The notes under the pieces: generated by a model | Seen by the model: the letters and a program-made list of their open reading frames with translations, nothing else | Database searches by the model: none | What the model was told of the DNA's origin: nothing | NCBI GenBank assembly: GCA_910579125.1 | Contig: CAJTTH010000002.1 | Span: 1-43,409 of the forward strand | DNA length: 43,409 bases | Direction of reading: 5' to 3' | DNA from: an uncultured Oscillospiraceae bacterium | GTDB taxonomy: Bacteria > Bacillota > Clostridia > Oscillospirales > Ruminococcaceae | Program-made: the position numbers and the translations under genes | In this document: positions 1-7,025 of the stretch, one piece after another | Position numbering within the stretch: the first letter of the stretch is position 1 | Layout of the letters: each line of letters starts with the position of its first letter

Positions 1-39
1 TACTTTTTGTGTTCTGCTTGTCAAATAACATTTATTGGC

Positions 40-744
40 TTAAACTGCCGCAAGCATTGCGGTCTCTATATCAGCGCCATTCTCGTGAACGATCACATAC
101 AGATAACCGTCGTCGGTCTTACCCTTGACAGCACCGTCGGCGCTTGCCTGCTGACCGGGATAAAACGCGATATTCGGGTCGGTTTTCACTGCATCAAAGT
201 ATGCGTCAATAACGGCGGAAACCGCGTCCTCGCTGCCTGCTTTGGGCTTGATGACAATGACCTTGTACAACTGTGCGCTTATCACATTGGTGGCCATGCA
301 GTATTCCTCAAAATCGTCTGTTTTGAAATCCTGTGAAAAGAGCGCCGAAATAAATTCCGGATCCTCGGGAATATCCAATGCGGGCCAAGTGCCTGTCGCG
401 AGAGCTGCCTTTACCATATTGCCCGCCTTATTATCGGGGAAAGGAAGTCCGCTGTTGTCAACGCCCTCATCCTCGCCGGGTTCGTCGGAGTTCGGATCGC
501 TTTCGGGATCGCTCGAGCTGTCCTCGGGAGTGGACTCGCTGTCCTCCGAGGTGCTGCTCTCATTATCGGAGGAGCTGTCGCCTGAGGAAGTCTCACTGTC
601 GGTAGAGGTGGAATCACCACCGCCGGAAGTTGTTGAAGAACTGCTCGGGTTCGAGTCCGAATCGTTGTTCTTGTTGGTGTCGCACGCGGTAAGCGCCGTG
701 AGGAGCATAGTGGAAACCAGTAGCATAGAAACGAATTTTTTCAT
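40..744 (-). CDS. DUF4358-like lipoprotein
   Basis: Predicted membrane-anchored lipoprotein of 234 residues. The first 21 residues form a lipoprotein signal: MKK, a hydrophobic stretch, then LTAC as lipobox. Residues 22 to about 95 are an extremely Ser/Asp/Glu/Gly-rich linker with no predicted fold, likely a tether across the cell wall. The last ~110 residues form a compact domain resembling DUF4358, a family of Clostridia lipoproteins of unknown function. I chose the ATG at 744 because AAAGGA lies 8 nt upstream and the lipoprotein signal starts there; an in-frame ATG at 768 would add eight residues with no signal role. A promoter lies at 834-862. The gene is monocistronic as far as can be seen. 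Family assignment is by sequence feel, not by search. Confidence 0.75.
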   Translation of the reverse strand: MKKFVSMLLVSTMLLTALTACDTNKNNDSDSNPSSSSTTSGGGDSTSTDSETSSGDSSSDNESSTSEDSESTPEDSSSDPESDPNSDEPGEDEGVDNSGLPFPDNKAGNMVKAALATGTWPALDIPEDPEFISALFSQDFKTDDFEEYCMATNVISAQLYKVIVIKPKAGSEDAVSAVIDAYFDAVKTDPNIAFYPGQQASADGAVKGKTDDGYLYVIVHENGADIETAMLAAV

Positions 745-833
745 AAGTATCGTCCTTTCTTTTTGCAAATTTTACTGTTTCTGATTTTCGGTTGCCGAAT
801 ATCGTTATGCAAACGTTTTCGGTAACTTTCAGT

Positions 834-862
834 ATTATAACTTATTCTCGTGAAAAAATCAA
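834..862 (-). promoter_or_regulatory. Sigma-A-type promoter for the lipoprotein
   Basis: On the minus strand, TTGATT (857-862) and TATAAT (834-839) are separated by 17 bp. It points at the lipoprotein start at 744, giving a leader of about 80 nt. Confidence 0.6.
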
Positions 863-953
863 TATCCAAATGTTATAATTTTTCTGAGAATTCTGTGATA
901 TTATTATGAACTTTTGCCCGTTAAAAATGCGTTTTATACTTTCGGTAATTTAA

Positions 954-1000
954 GGCAAAAAATAAACAGCCGCGAACGGACGTATCCGTATGCGGCTGTT
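954..1000 (-). terminator. Rho-independent terminator of zinc-ribbon gene
   Basis: AACAGCCGC (965-973) pairs with GCGGCTGTT (992-1000), with an extra inner ACGGA/TCCGT stem. On the minus strand the hairpin is followed by TTATTTTTTGCC. It sits about 120 nt beyond the stop of the zinc-ribbon gene. Confidence 0.75.
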
Positions 1001-1118
1001 AAAATTTACCAAAAAGATGCCGGGTATTGCCGTTTTGCGCGGATATTCCCATGTACTAATCGGTGTGAAAACCGACGGCAGTGCCGCCGATAAAGCTTCT
1101 GCCGGTTAAAGCCGTGCT

Positions 1119-1394
1119 TTATTCGCCCTTCTGTTTAGCGAAGCACTCGCTGCACAATACGGGTCTGTCACCCTTCGGTTCAAACGGAACCTTTGCAACT
1201 CCGCCGCAAACGGCACAAGTTGCCTCGTAGAAAGTTCTTGCACCTCTGCCTGCGTTCTTCTTGGCGTCGCGGCAAGCCTTGCATCTCTGCGGCTCGTTTT
1301 CAAAGCCTTTTTCAGCGTAGAATTCCTGTTCGCCCGCAGTGAATACGAAATCAGCACCGCAATCCTTACATTTCAGTGTCTTGTCTGTGTACAT
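1119..1394 (-). CDS. Zinc-ribbon protein, CxxC-x17-CxxC type
   Basis: Small cytoplasmic protein of 91 residues with two putative zinc ribbons. The N-terminal ribbon has CKDC near residue 10 and CKAC near residue 42, like the 'probable zinc-ribbon' family zf-trcl. The C-terminal part has CAVC and CSEC separated by exactly 17 residues, the signature of the CxxC-x17-CxxC domain family. The start at 1394 is chosen for AAGGGG seven nt upstream; the frame stays open further up, but that stretch is the tRNA-like RNA. Function is unknown; such proteins are thought to bind nucleic acid or serve in small-protein regulation. It is preceded by its own promoter and tRNA-like leader and followed by a terminator, so it forms a single-gene unit. 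Confidence 0.85.
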   Translation of the reverse strand: MYTDKTLKCKDCGADFVFTAGEQEFYAEKGFENEPQRCKACRDAKKNAGRGARTFYEATCAVCGGVAKVPFEPKGDRPVLCSECFAKQKGE

Positions 1395-1420
1395 AGTAAT
1401 ACCCCTTAAAAAAATAGATT

Positions 1421-1497
1421 TGCCCGGTCGGATTTGCACCGACATCTTTGCTTTGCAATTGTATTGCCGCAACGCTCTCCTTTGAGCTAGCGGGTCA
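1421..1497 (-). ncRNA. tRNA-like structure in zinc-ribbon gene leader
   Basis: The minus strand folds like a divergent tRNA. The acceptor arms are TGACCCG and CGGGCA, pairing with one bulged A. The D-arm is GCTC/GAGC around a six-base loop. The anticodon-position arm is TTGCGG/TTGCAA with two G-T pairs and an eight-base loop. A nine-base variable stretch follows, and then a perfect five-pair T-arm GTCGG/CCGAC with loop TGCAAAT instead of TTCAAAT. No CCA is encoded and the anticodon loop has the wrong size, so it is unlikely to be a working tRNA. A promoter starts about 20 nt upstream and the zinc-ribbon ribosome site lies just downstream, so it is probably a structured 5' leader or a processed small RNA. 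Confidence 0.5.
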
Positions 1498-1524
1498 TAT
1501 AAATCATTGCCGTTTTTTTCTAGA

Positions 1525-1553
1525 ATTGTAATTTTTCACCATTAAAACGGCAA
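1525..1553 (-). promoter_or_regulatory. Promoter of tRNA-like RNA and zinc-ribbon gene
   Basis: Minus strand TTGCCG (1548-1553), 17-bp spacer, TACAAT (1525-1530). The expected transcription start is about 20 nt before the tRNA-like fold. The same bases can also pair CGGCAA with TTGCCG further downstream (1507-1512), so a long-loop hairpin overlaps it. Confidence 0.5.
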
Positions 1554-1554
1554 A

Positions 1555-2112
1555 CTAATTCCCGTAATACCGTCTTAGCTTGACACGCGCCCTCGATAGT
1601 GCGTTGTCAACGGATTTCTTGTCGATATTCAATTTCTGTGCTATTTCGTCATAGGACAACCCGAATGCCGCGCCCTGCAAGCATTTCAGCTCCAGCTCGG
1701 TAAGTTTGGTCTTTATCCCGCGCAAAACCTCTTCGCTGTTCTCCCTTGCGATAACTATCTCCTCGGGAGTCGGTGCGGGGTCGGCGATATCCTCCAGCAT
1801 TTCGGCTCCGGTATCCGCCAACAGGGACGCGCGTCTGCGCGACTTCTTTGCCGTATTGCGCAGTCTGTTCTCGACACAGACCGACGCGAATGCCGCAAAC
1901 TCGCCCTTTTCCTCGTTGTAATTCCGAACAGCCGAAAGCAGCCCCTCCATACCGTCGGAAACAAGCTCCTCATAGTCCGCCGCGCCCGAGTATTTTTTAG
2001 CGCCGGCAAACACCATTTTCATGTACCGTGAGATAATCTCCGCGAGTTTTCCGCTGTCGGGTGGATCGTTTCGGAGCAATTCCCTGTCGCTCATAGCTGA
2101 ATAATCGGACAT
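1555..2112 (-). CDS. Sigma-70 family factor, SigH-like
   Basis: RNA polymerase sigma factor of 185 residues. Region 2 (residues ~25-95) contains YMKMVFAGAKKY, the core-binding DYEELVSDGMEGLLSAV stretch and a basic NRLRNTAKKSRRR segment for the -10 element. A short acidic linker follows. Region 4 (residues ~130-185) carries a helix-turn-helix in LSYDEIAQKLNIDKKSVDNA for the -35 element. Regions 1.1 and 3 are short or missing. Length and layout resemble the Spo0H/SigH group, but it could be another alternative sigma factor. The start at 2112 has GAGG 8 nt upstream; an in-frame ATG at 2181 lies at the promoter itself and is not credible. No anti-sigma gene is adjacent. Confidence 0.8.
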   Translation of the reverse strand: MSDYSAMSDRELLRNDPPDSGKLAEIISRYMKMVFAGAKKYSGAADYEELVSDGMEGLLSAVRNYNEEKGEFAAFASVCVENRLRNTAKKSRRRASLLADTGAEMLEDIADPAPTPEEIVIARENSEEVLRGIKTKLTELELKCLQGAAFGLSYDEIAQKLNIDKKSVDNALSRARVKLRRYYGN

Positions 2113-2152
2113 AGCCTCAACCTCGGCAAACAATAAACCTACCTGCTTTATC

Positions 2153-2181
2153 ATTTTAACATATTTTATTCGATTTGTCAA
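2153..2181 (-). promoter_or_regulatory. Promoter of sigma factor gene
   Basis: Minus strand TTGACA (2176-2181), 17-bp spacer, TAAAAT (2153-2158). It gives a leader of only about 35 nt and rules out the longer reading of the sigma gene. Confidence 0.75.
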
Positions 2182-2248
2182 CGGTTTATTGAAAAAACTA
2201 AAAATTCCGACATTTTATCACGTTTTTCAACTCTTGTTTTGTGAAAAT

Positions 2249-2794
2249 TTACCGAGAAAATTTTTCCCGCCCGCTTTTAAAAACATTTCCGCCGATGCAG
2301 TCAATGGCGACTATCAAAGGAAATTCTTCAAATGTAAGGCGTTTCACACTTTCGCAGCCCAAGTCCTCAAACGCGATGACTTCGCACTCCGTAATACATT
2401 TGCACGCCAGAGCGCCCGCTCCGCCAATCGCGCAGAAGTATACCGCGCCGTTTCGTTTTATTGCCTCGCAGACCGCCTCGGAACGCTCGCCCTTGCCGAT
2501 CATCGCAGAAAGACCCTTGTCAAGAAATTCCGGCGAATACACGTCCATGCGCCCCGAGGTCGTCGGACCGCACGAGCCTATTACCATACCGTCCTTGGCG
2601 GCGGTAGGTCCCGCGTAGTATACCGCCGCGCCGTCCGGTTCATACGGGAGCTCGCCGCCGCAGTCAAGCAGCGCCTTAATGCGCTTGTGAGCCGCGTCGC
2701 GCGAGGTATATACGGTGCCCGAAAGCAGCACCTTATCGCCCGCACGGAGCGTCCTTGCCTTTTCCTTTAATTCGCTTGTGTTTAACTTGATCAT
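2249..2794 (-). CDS. Fe-S fumarate hydratase-type beta subunit (orphan)
   Basis: Protein of 181 residues matching the C-terminal swivelling domain of class I Fe-S hydro-lyases (fumarase / L(+)-tartrate dehydratase beta subunit). In the two-subunit enzymes this chain forms the active site with an alpha subunit that holds the [4Fe-4S] cluster. The key family block is visible as SCGPTTSGRMD, followed by a glycine-rich GKG stretch. The start at 2794 has GGAGG six to seven nt upstream; the frame continues upstream without a stop, but the added residues look like translated intergenic repeat. The alpha subunit, normally the adjacent upstream gene, is absent here. It must be elsewhere, or this protein has another partner. 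Confidence 0.85.
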   Translation of the reverse strand: MIKLNTSELKEKARTLRAGDKVLLSGTVYTSRDAAHKRIKALLDCGGELPYEPDGAAVYYAGPTAAKDGMVIGSCGPTTSGRMDVYSPEFLDKGLSAMIGKGERSEAVCEAIKRNGAVYFCAIGGAGALACKCITECEVIAFEDLGCESVKRLTFEEFPLIVAIDCIGGNVFKSGREKFSR

Positions 2795-3204
2795 AAAATC
2801 TACCTCCAAAAATGCGGATTTCCTCTTATGTTCTCTTTCCCCCACCCCGCGCGGACATACCCTTTTTGCAGCCGTTGTGGCCGACCAAGCCGAACGACGA
2901 CGTTGACCGCACGGCATCCTTGCGCGCTTTTGACCGTCACTCTGCGATATCCATCCTGTCGCAGCCGCTTCGCGGCTCGGGTATGCCCGCCCTATAACCG
3001 CAATGTGCCGCAAACGGGAATGAAAGTGCACCGCAAAGTCTTTGTACAGCTCTAACCGCAATATGTTATAGTATTCTTTTGATTAGCTCTATTGTTGTCT
3101 TTATGCGTGTTTCCCATTGCAAATCAGCGTGGAGCACAGCGCAGCGCAACAGTCCGCAATTCAAAAGAGCCGAAACTGAATTTTCCGGCTCTTTTATAAT
3201 CGCA
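2795..3204. other. Intergenic region with CCGCAA repeats and hairpins
   Basis: A 410-bp gap. It contains a perfect AGCCGC/GCGGCT hairpin near 2963-2977 and four copies of CCGCAA at about 2998, 3008, 3031 and 3056. Two of those copies sit in the identical decamer TAACCGCAAT (2995-3004 and 3053-3062). The terminator of the DivIVA-like gene is at 3163-3195. Frames are open on both strands, but none has a ribosome site or protein-like composition. It may be a dispersed intergenic repeat. Confidence 0.5.
3163..3195 (-). terminator. Terminator of DivIVA-like gene
   Basis: A ten-pair stem AAAAGAGCCG/CGGCTCTTTT with a 13-base loop starts 9 nt after the stop. The arms themselves supply the T-run on either strand. 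Confidence 0.7.
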
Positions 3205-4659
3205 TTAAAGATTACCGAACAAGTCGGAACTCATATCGTCGTCATCAGACGAGCCGCCCAGATCGCCGAAATTCCAGATTGCGGAATCGTCCGCGCTCGG
3301 AGCCTTGGGGTCCTCCGCAATGTTCTTAGTCGATTCCGGCGCGGCATTTCCGGGAGCCTCTCCGCCGAAGTTGCCGGATTTCTCCATAGCCTCAAGCTGC
3401 TTTTGAAGATCTGCCCAGTCGCCCGAAGACCCCATTCCCATACTTGCGGGTTCGGGTTCCTGCTCCGGCTCTGACGTGTCAAACGAACCTCCGAATGCCG
3501 CCTGAGCCTGCGCAAGCAGCGCAGCCATGGGATCGTCGGGTTCTGCGCCGCCGCTTGCGGGAGCGCCGTCGCCCATATCCATATTAAAATCAAGCCCATT
3601 GTCTGTCGGCTTAACGGCGAATTTTTCTTCCTGTGCCTTAACTGCGGCAAGCAGATCGCCATCGACTTCGCTGCCGAGCGCCGAACTCGGAACTGTCTGC
3701 GCGATAAGTTCCGTCATAAAGCTGCTGTCAAGCTCCGTCTTTGCGCCCTTATCCGCGTCAAGCGGCTTGATAGCGTCTACGGGCTCGTCGACCACAGGCT
3801 CGTGAACGTGTGACAAATCGAACGTTTCCAGAACCTCCGCTTTGGGAACAGAGGGATTTATCGGAGCAATATCCTCGCTTCCGAACGCGGTCATATCGTC
3901 GTCGGAGCTGTCGTCCATAAAGGAAGCAAAGAAATCACCCGACAGACCCATACTCATATCCGGCTCGTCGGCTTTTTCGGGTGCGGGAGCGCTCTTGGGC
4001 AACTCCGCCTGAGGCGCGGTAATATTCGAGAAGTCGGGAACGGTCACCGGCGCGGACGGAGCGGGAGCCGAGCCTTCCCCGAAAAGCTCGGACGCTTTGC
4101 GGCTCACCTCGCCGAAACCGTTGTTTATCGTATCGAGATAGTTCTTAAGAACGCGCATAAACTCCTCGGACGCACCGCTGTTCGCACCGGACGAAACGCC
4201 CGCTGCTGCGTTCTGCGCGTTTGCTATGATGCTGTTAGCGGTTTCCTTAGCTCTTTCAACGACATCGTGAGCGGTCTTGTTCGCGGCGGCGATGATCTCC
4301 GCGGACTTCTTTTCCGCAGCCGCCGTGTCGACCTTCCCCGAAGCCGTGCCCGACGCGGGCTTGGATTTGAGCTTGCGTTTCAATTCGTCGATCTGGATGG
4401 CCATGTTCTCCGCATTACGGCGTTCGTTTTTTGCTTGGATCTCCAGTTCCGCTATTTTTTCGGCAGCCTGCTTTTCTGCCGCTTTAACTCTGTTTTCGGC
4501 TTCCTCGGCGGTTTTTACAGCTGCTGCGGTTTTTTCGTCGTTAGCCCTTTTTTCCGCCTCCATCTCTTTCATAGTTTTGCGAAGATTGCTTATGTATTCG
4601 TTGACCTCGTTCTTGTCAAAACCGTTTAAGACACTTTTAAATCCGCCTTCGCCTGCCAT
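3205..4659 (-). CDS. DivIVA-like coiled-coil protein
   Basis: Acidic cytoplasmic protein of 484 residues. Residues 5-25 (GFKSVLNGFDKNEVNEYISN) fit the short N-terminal DivIVA motif that binds curved membranes. Residues ~25-105 are a continuous Ala/Glu/Lys coiled coil. Residues ~115-160 form a second helical piece. The remaining ~320 residues are low-complexity, rich in Pro, Ala, Asp, Ser and Met-Gly, without recognisable domains. It probably acts at the cell pole or septum as a scaffold. It is longer and much more disordered at the C-terminus than classical DivIVA (about 165 residues), so it is a family relative rather than DivIVA itself. GGGGGAG precedes the ATG. Its promoter (4734-4762) is divergent from that of ireB. 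Confidence 0.75.
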   Translation of the reverse strand: MAGEGGFKSVLNGFDKNEVNEYISNLRKTMKEMEAEKRANDEKTAAAVKTAEEAENRVKAAEKQAAEKIAELEIQAKNERRNAENMAIQIDELKRKLKSKPASGTASGKVDTAAAEKKSAEIIAAANKTAHDVVERAKETANSIIANAQNAAAGVSSGANSGASEEFMRVLKNYLDTINNGFGEVSRKASELFGEGSAPAPSAPVTVPDFSNITAPQAELPKSAPAPEKADEPDMSMGLSGDFFASFMDDSSDDDMTAFGSEDIAPINPSVPKAEVLETFDLSHVHEPVVDEPVDAIKPLDADKGAKTELDSSFMTELIAQTVPSSALGSEVDGDLLAAVKAQEEKFAVKPTDNGLDFNMDMGDGAPASGGAEPDDPMAALLAQAQAAFGGSFDTSEPEQEPEPASMGMGSSGDWADLQKQLEAMEKSGNFGGEAPGNAAPESTKNIAEDPKAPSADDSAIWNFGDLGGSSDDDDMSSDLFGNL

Positions 4660-4733
4660 AATAAACTACTCCCCCTCGAAAAAAATTAACGCCTATACGC
4701 GGGCAGACAAGTCCGCGCACTACTCTGTATTTA

Positions 4734-4762
4734 ATTATAGCACAAAATTCCGAGATATACAA
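4734..4762 (-). promoter_or_regulatory. Promoter of DivIVA-like gene
   Basis: Minus strand TTGTAT (4757-4762), 17-bp spacer, TATAAT (4734-4739). Confidence 0.7.
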
Positions 4763-4883
4763 GTGTTTTAGCAAATTTTATAAATATGTAGATTTTGGGA
4801 ACGCATTTTTGTGAAACATTCCCAAAGAAATGCCGAGGATTTTGTGATATTCATAGATTTTCACATTTGTTTGGGAAATATGG

Positions 4884-4912
4884 TTGTTTTTTTGGTGAAA
4901 AATGTGTATAAT
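4884..4912 (+). promoter_or_regulatory. Promoter of ireB
   Basis: TTGTTT (4884-4889), 17-bp spacer, TATAAT (4907-4912). The leader to the ireB start is about 120 nt. Together with the opposite promoter at 4734-4762 it accounts for most of the 382-bp divergent gap 4660-5041; I see no further element in the rest. Confidence 0.65.
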
Positions 4913-5041
4913 TATGTTTAGGGGAGCAGGGGGAACACTGTGCTCTTTCGGGTATGAGGTATGTTAAAATTATGTAAAACCGGCTGCCGCTGACGCTGTT
5001 TTGGGCGGACGGTTCGGTTTTTAAAGCAAGGAGGGATAAAT

Positions 5042-5287
5042 ATGCTGGACAAGACAATGACATTTTCGGTGCATGAGGATCGGGAGAATGAGATGAAAGA
5101 AATACTCACGACCGTATACGACGCGCTGAAGCAGAAGGGATATAATCCCATAAATCAGTTGGTAGGCTATATTCTGTCGGAAGATCCTACATATATCACG
5201 ACGTTCAACAACGCGCGGGGTCTTATCCGCCATATCGACAGGGACGAGCTTTTACAGGTGTTGGTAAAGTCGTATCTGACGAATTGA
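5042..5287 (+). CDS. ireB: IreB family regulatory phosphoprotein (UPF0297)
   Basis: Protein of 81 residues that matches the IreB/UPF0297 (YrzL) family over its full length, including the diagnostic GYNPINQLVGYILSEDPTYI block and the NNARGLIR and RDELLQVLV segments. In enterococci IreB is a phosphorylation target of the PASTA kinase IreK on N-terminal threonines and restrains cephalosporin resistance; threonines at positions 5 and 7 here could serve the same role (inference). A strong AAGGAGG lies seven nt before the ATG. In most Firmicutes the gene is followed by ruvX and a DUF1292 gene; here it stands alone and a hairpin and new promoters follow. Confidence 0.93.
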   Translation: MLDKTMTFSVHEDRENEMKEILTTVYDALKQKGYNPINQLVGYILSEDPTYITTFNNARGLIRHIDRDELLQVLVKSYLTN

Positions 5288-5375
5288 TTTTGCAGAGTTT
5301 CCCGGAGCTTCTTGCAAGACTTGATTTCACGAAGAAAAAAATCGCGCCCCGCGATCGCTGCGGAGCGTAATTTTT

Positions 5376-5410
5376 TGCACAGCTTGTGCATTTGTGTTTC
5401 TTTATTTTTG
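5376..5410 (+). terminator. Possible ireB terminator
   Basis: TGCACA/TGTGCA stem with a three-base loop (5376-5390), followed by a broken T-run up to 5410. A second small hairpin CGCT/AGCG lies just upstream. The stem is short, so efficiency is doubtful. Confidence 0.4.
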
Positions 5411-5417
5411 GTAGAGA

Positions 5418-5445
5418 TTGACAATTTTAACGTTTTTAGTATAAA
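5418..5445 (+). promoter_or_regulatory. liv operon upstream promoter P1
   Basis: TTGACA (5418-5423), 16-bp spacer, TATAAA (5440-5445). Confidence 0.55.
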
Positions 5446-5494
5446 ATGCACAAAAAAATCTTAATTGCTTTGTAAGATTGCTACGATTTTGTTC

Positions 5495-5523
5495 TTGACA
5501 GATTATGAATTAAATGGTATAGT
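5495..5523 (+). promoter_or_regulatory. liv operon proximal promoter P2
   Basis: TTGACA (5495-5500), 17-bp spacer, TATAGT (5518-5523); closer to consensus than P1, with a leader of about 85 nt to livK. Confidence 0.7.
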
Positions 5524-5615
5524 AAAATTGCAAAGAAAATTATTGCGGCGTATTTTGCCCCGCGGTGGTTTTCCAAATTATATATTTATGTGTGGAAAAG
5601 AAAGGAAAATGTGTT

Positions 5616-6845
5616 ATGAAGAATTTATTCAAGCGCATAGCTGCCGTTTCTCTGGCAGCGGCGATGACACTCGGCTTTGCGGGCTGTAACGGCAACGGCG
5701 ACTCAGGCTCGTCCGGCAACAGCAGCAGCGGCGCGGGCAACTCCGGCGATGTCGGCGGTACAAGCGGAACTCTCGTAATCGGCGGTATCGGTCCTGTTAC
5801 AGGCGGCGCAGCTCAGTACGGCGTTGCGGTCAAGAACGGCGCACAGCTTGCCGTTGACGAGATCAACGCGGCGGGCGGCGTAAACGGTATCACTCTCAAA
5901 CTCGAGTTCAGCGACGACGAGCATGACGCGGAAAAATCCGTAAACGCTTACAATTCTCTTAAGGATAAGGATATGAAGCTGCTGATCGGTACGGTTACTT
6001 CTGCCCCCTGCGAGGCTGTTTCTAAGGAGGCTGCTAAGGACAATATGTTCCTGCTCACTCCGTCGGGCTCTTCCGTAAACTGCATTACCGCAGGCGATAA
6101 CTGCTTCCGTATGTGCTTTACCGACCCCATGCAGGGCGGTATCGCGGCGAACTATATCGCGGACAATATGAGCGCCAAGAAGATCGGTATCATCTACGAC
6201 AGCTCCGACTCCTACTCGACTGGTATCGTGACCGGTTTCGAGGAGGTCGCTAAGGAGAAGGGTCTCGAGGTCGTTGAAAAGCAGGCGTTTACCGCCGATT
6301 CCAAGACCGATTTCTCGGTACAGATCCAGAAGATCGCAGACAGCGGCGCTGAAATGCTGTTCCTGCCGTTCTACTACACCGAGGCTGCGCTGGTTCTTCA
6401 GCAGGCACAGGGCGTGCTCGATATCCCCGTATTCGGCGGCGACGGTCTTGACGGCATCATCGACGTTCTCGGCGACAAGGTAGATATTGCAGACGGCGTA
6501 TTTGTAATGTCTCCGTATGCGGCTTCTTCTCCCGAGGCAAAGTCCGCTGCGTTCACAAAGGCATATCAGGAGAAGTACCCGAACGATCCGCTCAACCAGT
6601 TCGCGGCTGACGCTTACGACTGCGTATACGCGGTAAAGCTGGCTATGGAGAAGGGCGAGATCAAGGATGCGTCTATCTCCGCTTCCGAGCTTTGCAACAA
6701 GCTCAAGGCAGCTATGACGCAGATCGAGCTTGACGGCGTTACGGGTCTCACGAAGTGGGCTGCCGACGGCGAACCCGAGAAGGCTCCCAAGGTTCTGAAG
6801 ATCGTCGTTAAGGACGGCAAGGGCGAGTACGAGGTGCTCAGCTAA
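5616..6845 (+). CDS. livK: Branched-chain amino-acid ABC transporter, binding lipoprotein
   Basis: Extracellular substrate-binding lipoprotein of 409 residues. Residues 1-22 are a lipoprotein signal ending in GFAGC, so Cys-22 is the likely lipidated residue. A Gly/Ser/Asn linker follows to about residue 48. The rest is a type I periplasmic-binding fold (Peripla_BP_6): it opens with IGGIGPVTGGAAQYG and AVDEINAAGGVNG, typical of LivK/LivJ. It hands ligand to the LivHM permease encoded next. The start at 5616 has AAAGGA about 10 nt upstream; an in-frame upstream ATG (5565) would bury the signal peptide. The true ligand (Leu/Ile/Val, or another small amide) cannot be told from sequence. Confidence 0.9.
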   Translation: MKNLFKRIAAVSLAAAMTLGFAGCNGNGDSGSSGNSSSGAGNSGDVGGTSGTLVIGGIGPVTGGAAQYGVAVKNGAQLAVDEINAAGGVNGITLKLEFSDDEHDAEKSVNAYNSLKDKDMKLLIGTVTSAPCEAVSKEAAKDNMFLLTPSGSSVNCITAGDNCFRMCFTDPMQGGIAANYIADNMSAKKIGIIYDSSDSYSTGIVTGFEEVAKEKGLEVVEKQAFTADSKTDFSVQIQKIADSGAEMLFLPFYYTEAALVLQQAQGVLDIPVFGGDGLDGIIDVLGDKVDIADGVFVMSPYAASSPEAKSAAFTKAYQEKYPNDPLNQFAADAYDCVYAVKLAMEKGEIKDASISASELCNKLKAAMTQIELDGVTGLTKWAADGEPEKAPKVLKIVVKDGKGEYEVLS

Positions 6846-6871
6846 GGCTGAATTATAAGTTAATTTGCAAA

Positions 6872-6900
6872 CCGTACAAGGGCGTTCGGCTCTTGTACGG
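6872..6900 (+). terminator. Attenuating hairpin after livK
   Basis: Nine-pair stem CCGTACAAG/CTTGTACGG beginning 27 nt after the livK stop. The tail CTTTGCC is a weak T-run, so partial termination or 3'-end protection is more likely than full termination. Confidence 0.55.
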
Positions 6901-6924
6901 CTTTGCCATAATTTCGGACAAATT

Positions 6925-6951
6925 GCAGATCCCTGATTTTCGGGGATTTGC
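6925..6951 (+). terminator. Second hairpin between livK and livH
   Basis: Nine-pair stem GCAGATCCC/GGGATTTGC with one G-T pair, followed by TTTCAT. Together with the first hairpin it separates the binding-protein message from the permease message. Confidence 0.4.
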
Positions 6952-7025
6952 TTTCATAGAATTGTGATAAATGAATATTATTTTTTTATGAAAACAAATT
7001 CCCTCATGGAAAGGAGAACGGCTCT

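Larger units (their letters stand above)
745..1118. other. Intergenic region with promoter and terminator
   Basis: This 374-bp gap holds the lipoprotein promoter (834-862) and the terminator of the zinc-ribbon gene (954-1000). It also holds a GC-rich segment (about 1056-1108) with two small hairpins, a TCGGT/ACCGA stem and a CGGCA/TGCCG stem. I see no open reading frame with a ribosome site. Confidence 0.6.
5288..5615. other. Intergenic region between ireB and livK
   Basis: The 328-bp gap holds a candidate ireB terminator hairpin (5376-5390), two promoters (5418-5445 and 5495-5523) and an AT-rich leader of about 85 nt. I see no coding sequence or known riboswitch. Confidence 0.6.

Noticed and set aside
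1050..1110. Resemblance to a cobalamin riboswitch core (CGGTGTGAAAACCG followed by CGGCAGTGCCGCC)
   Set aside because: Only one stem and part of the core fit, the upstream elements are missing, and the next genes on that strand do not follow.
2795..3061. N-terminal extension of the hydro-lyase beta subunit
   Set aside because: The frame is open, but the residues look like translated GC-rich intergenic DNA and the GGAGG site is right before 2794.
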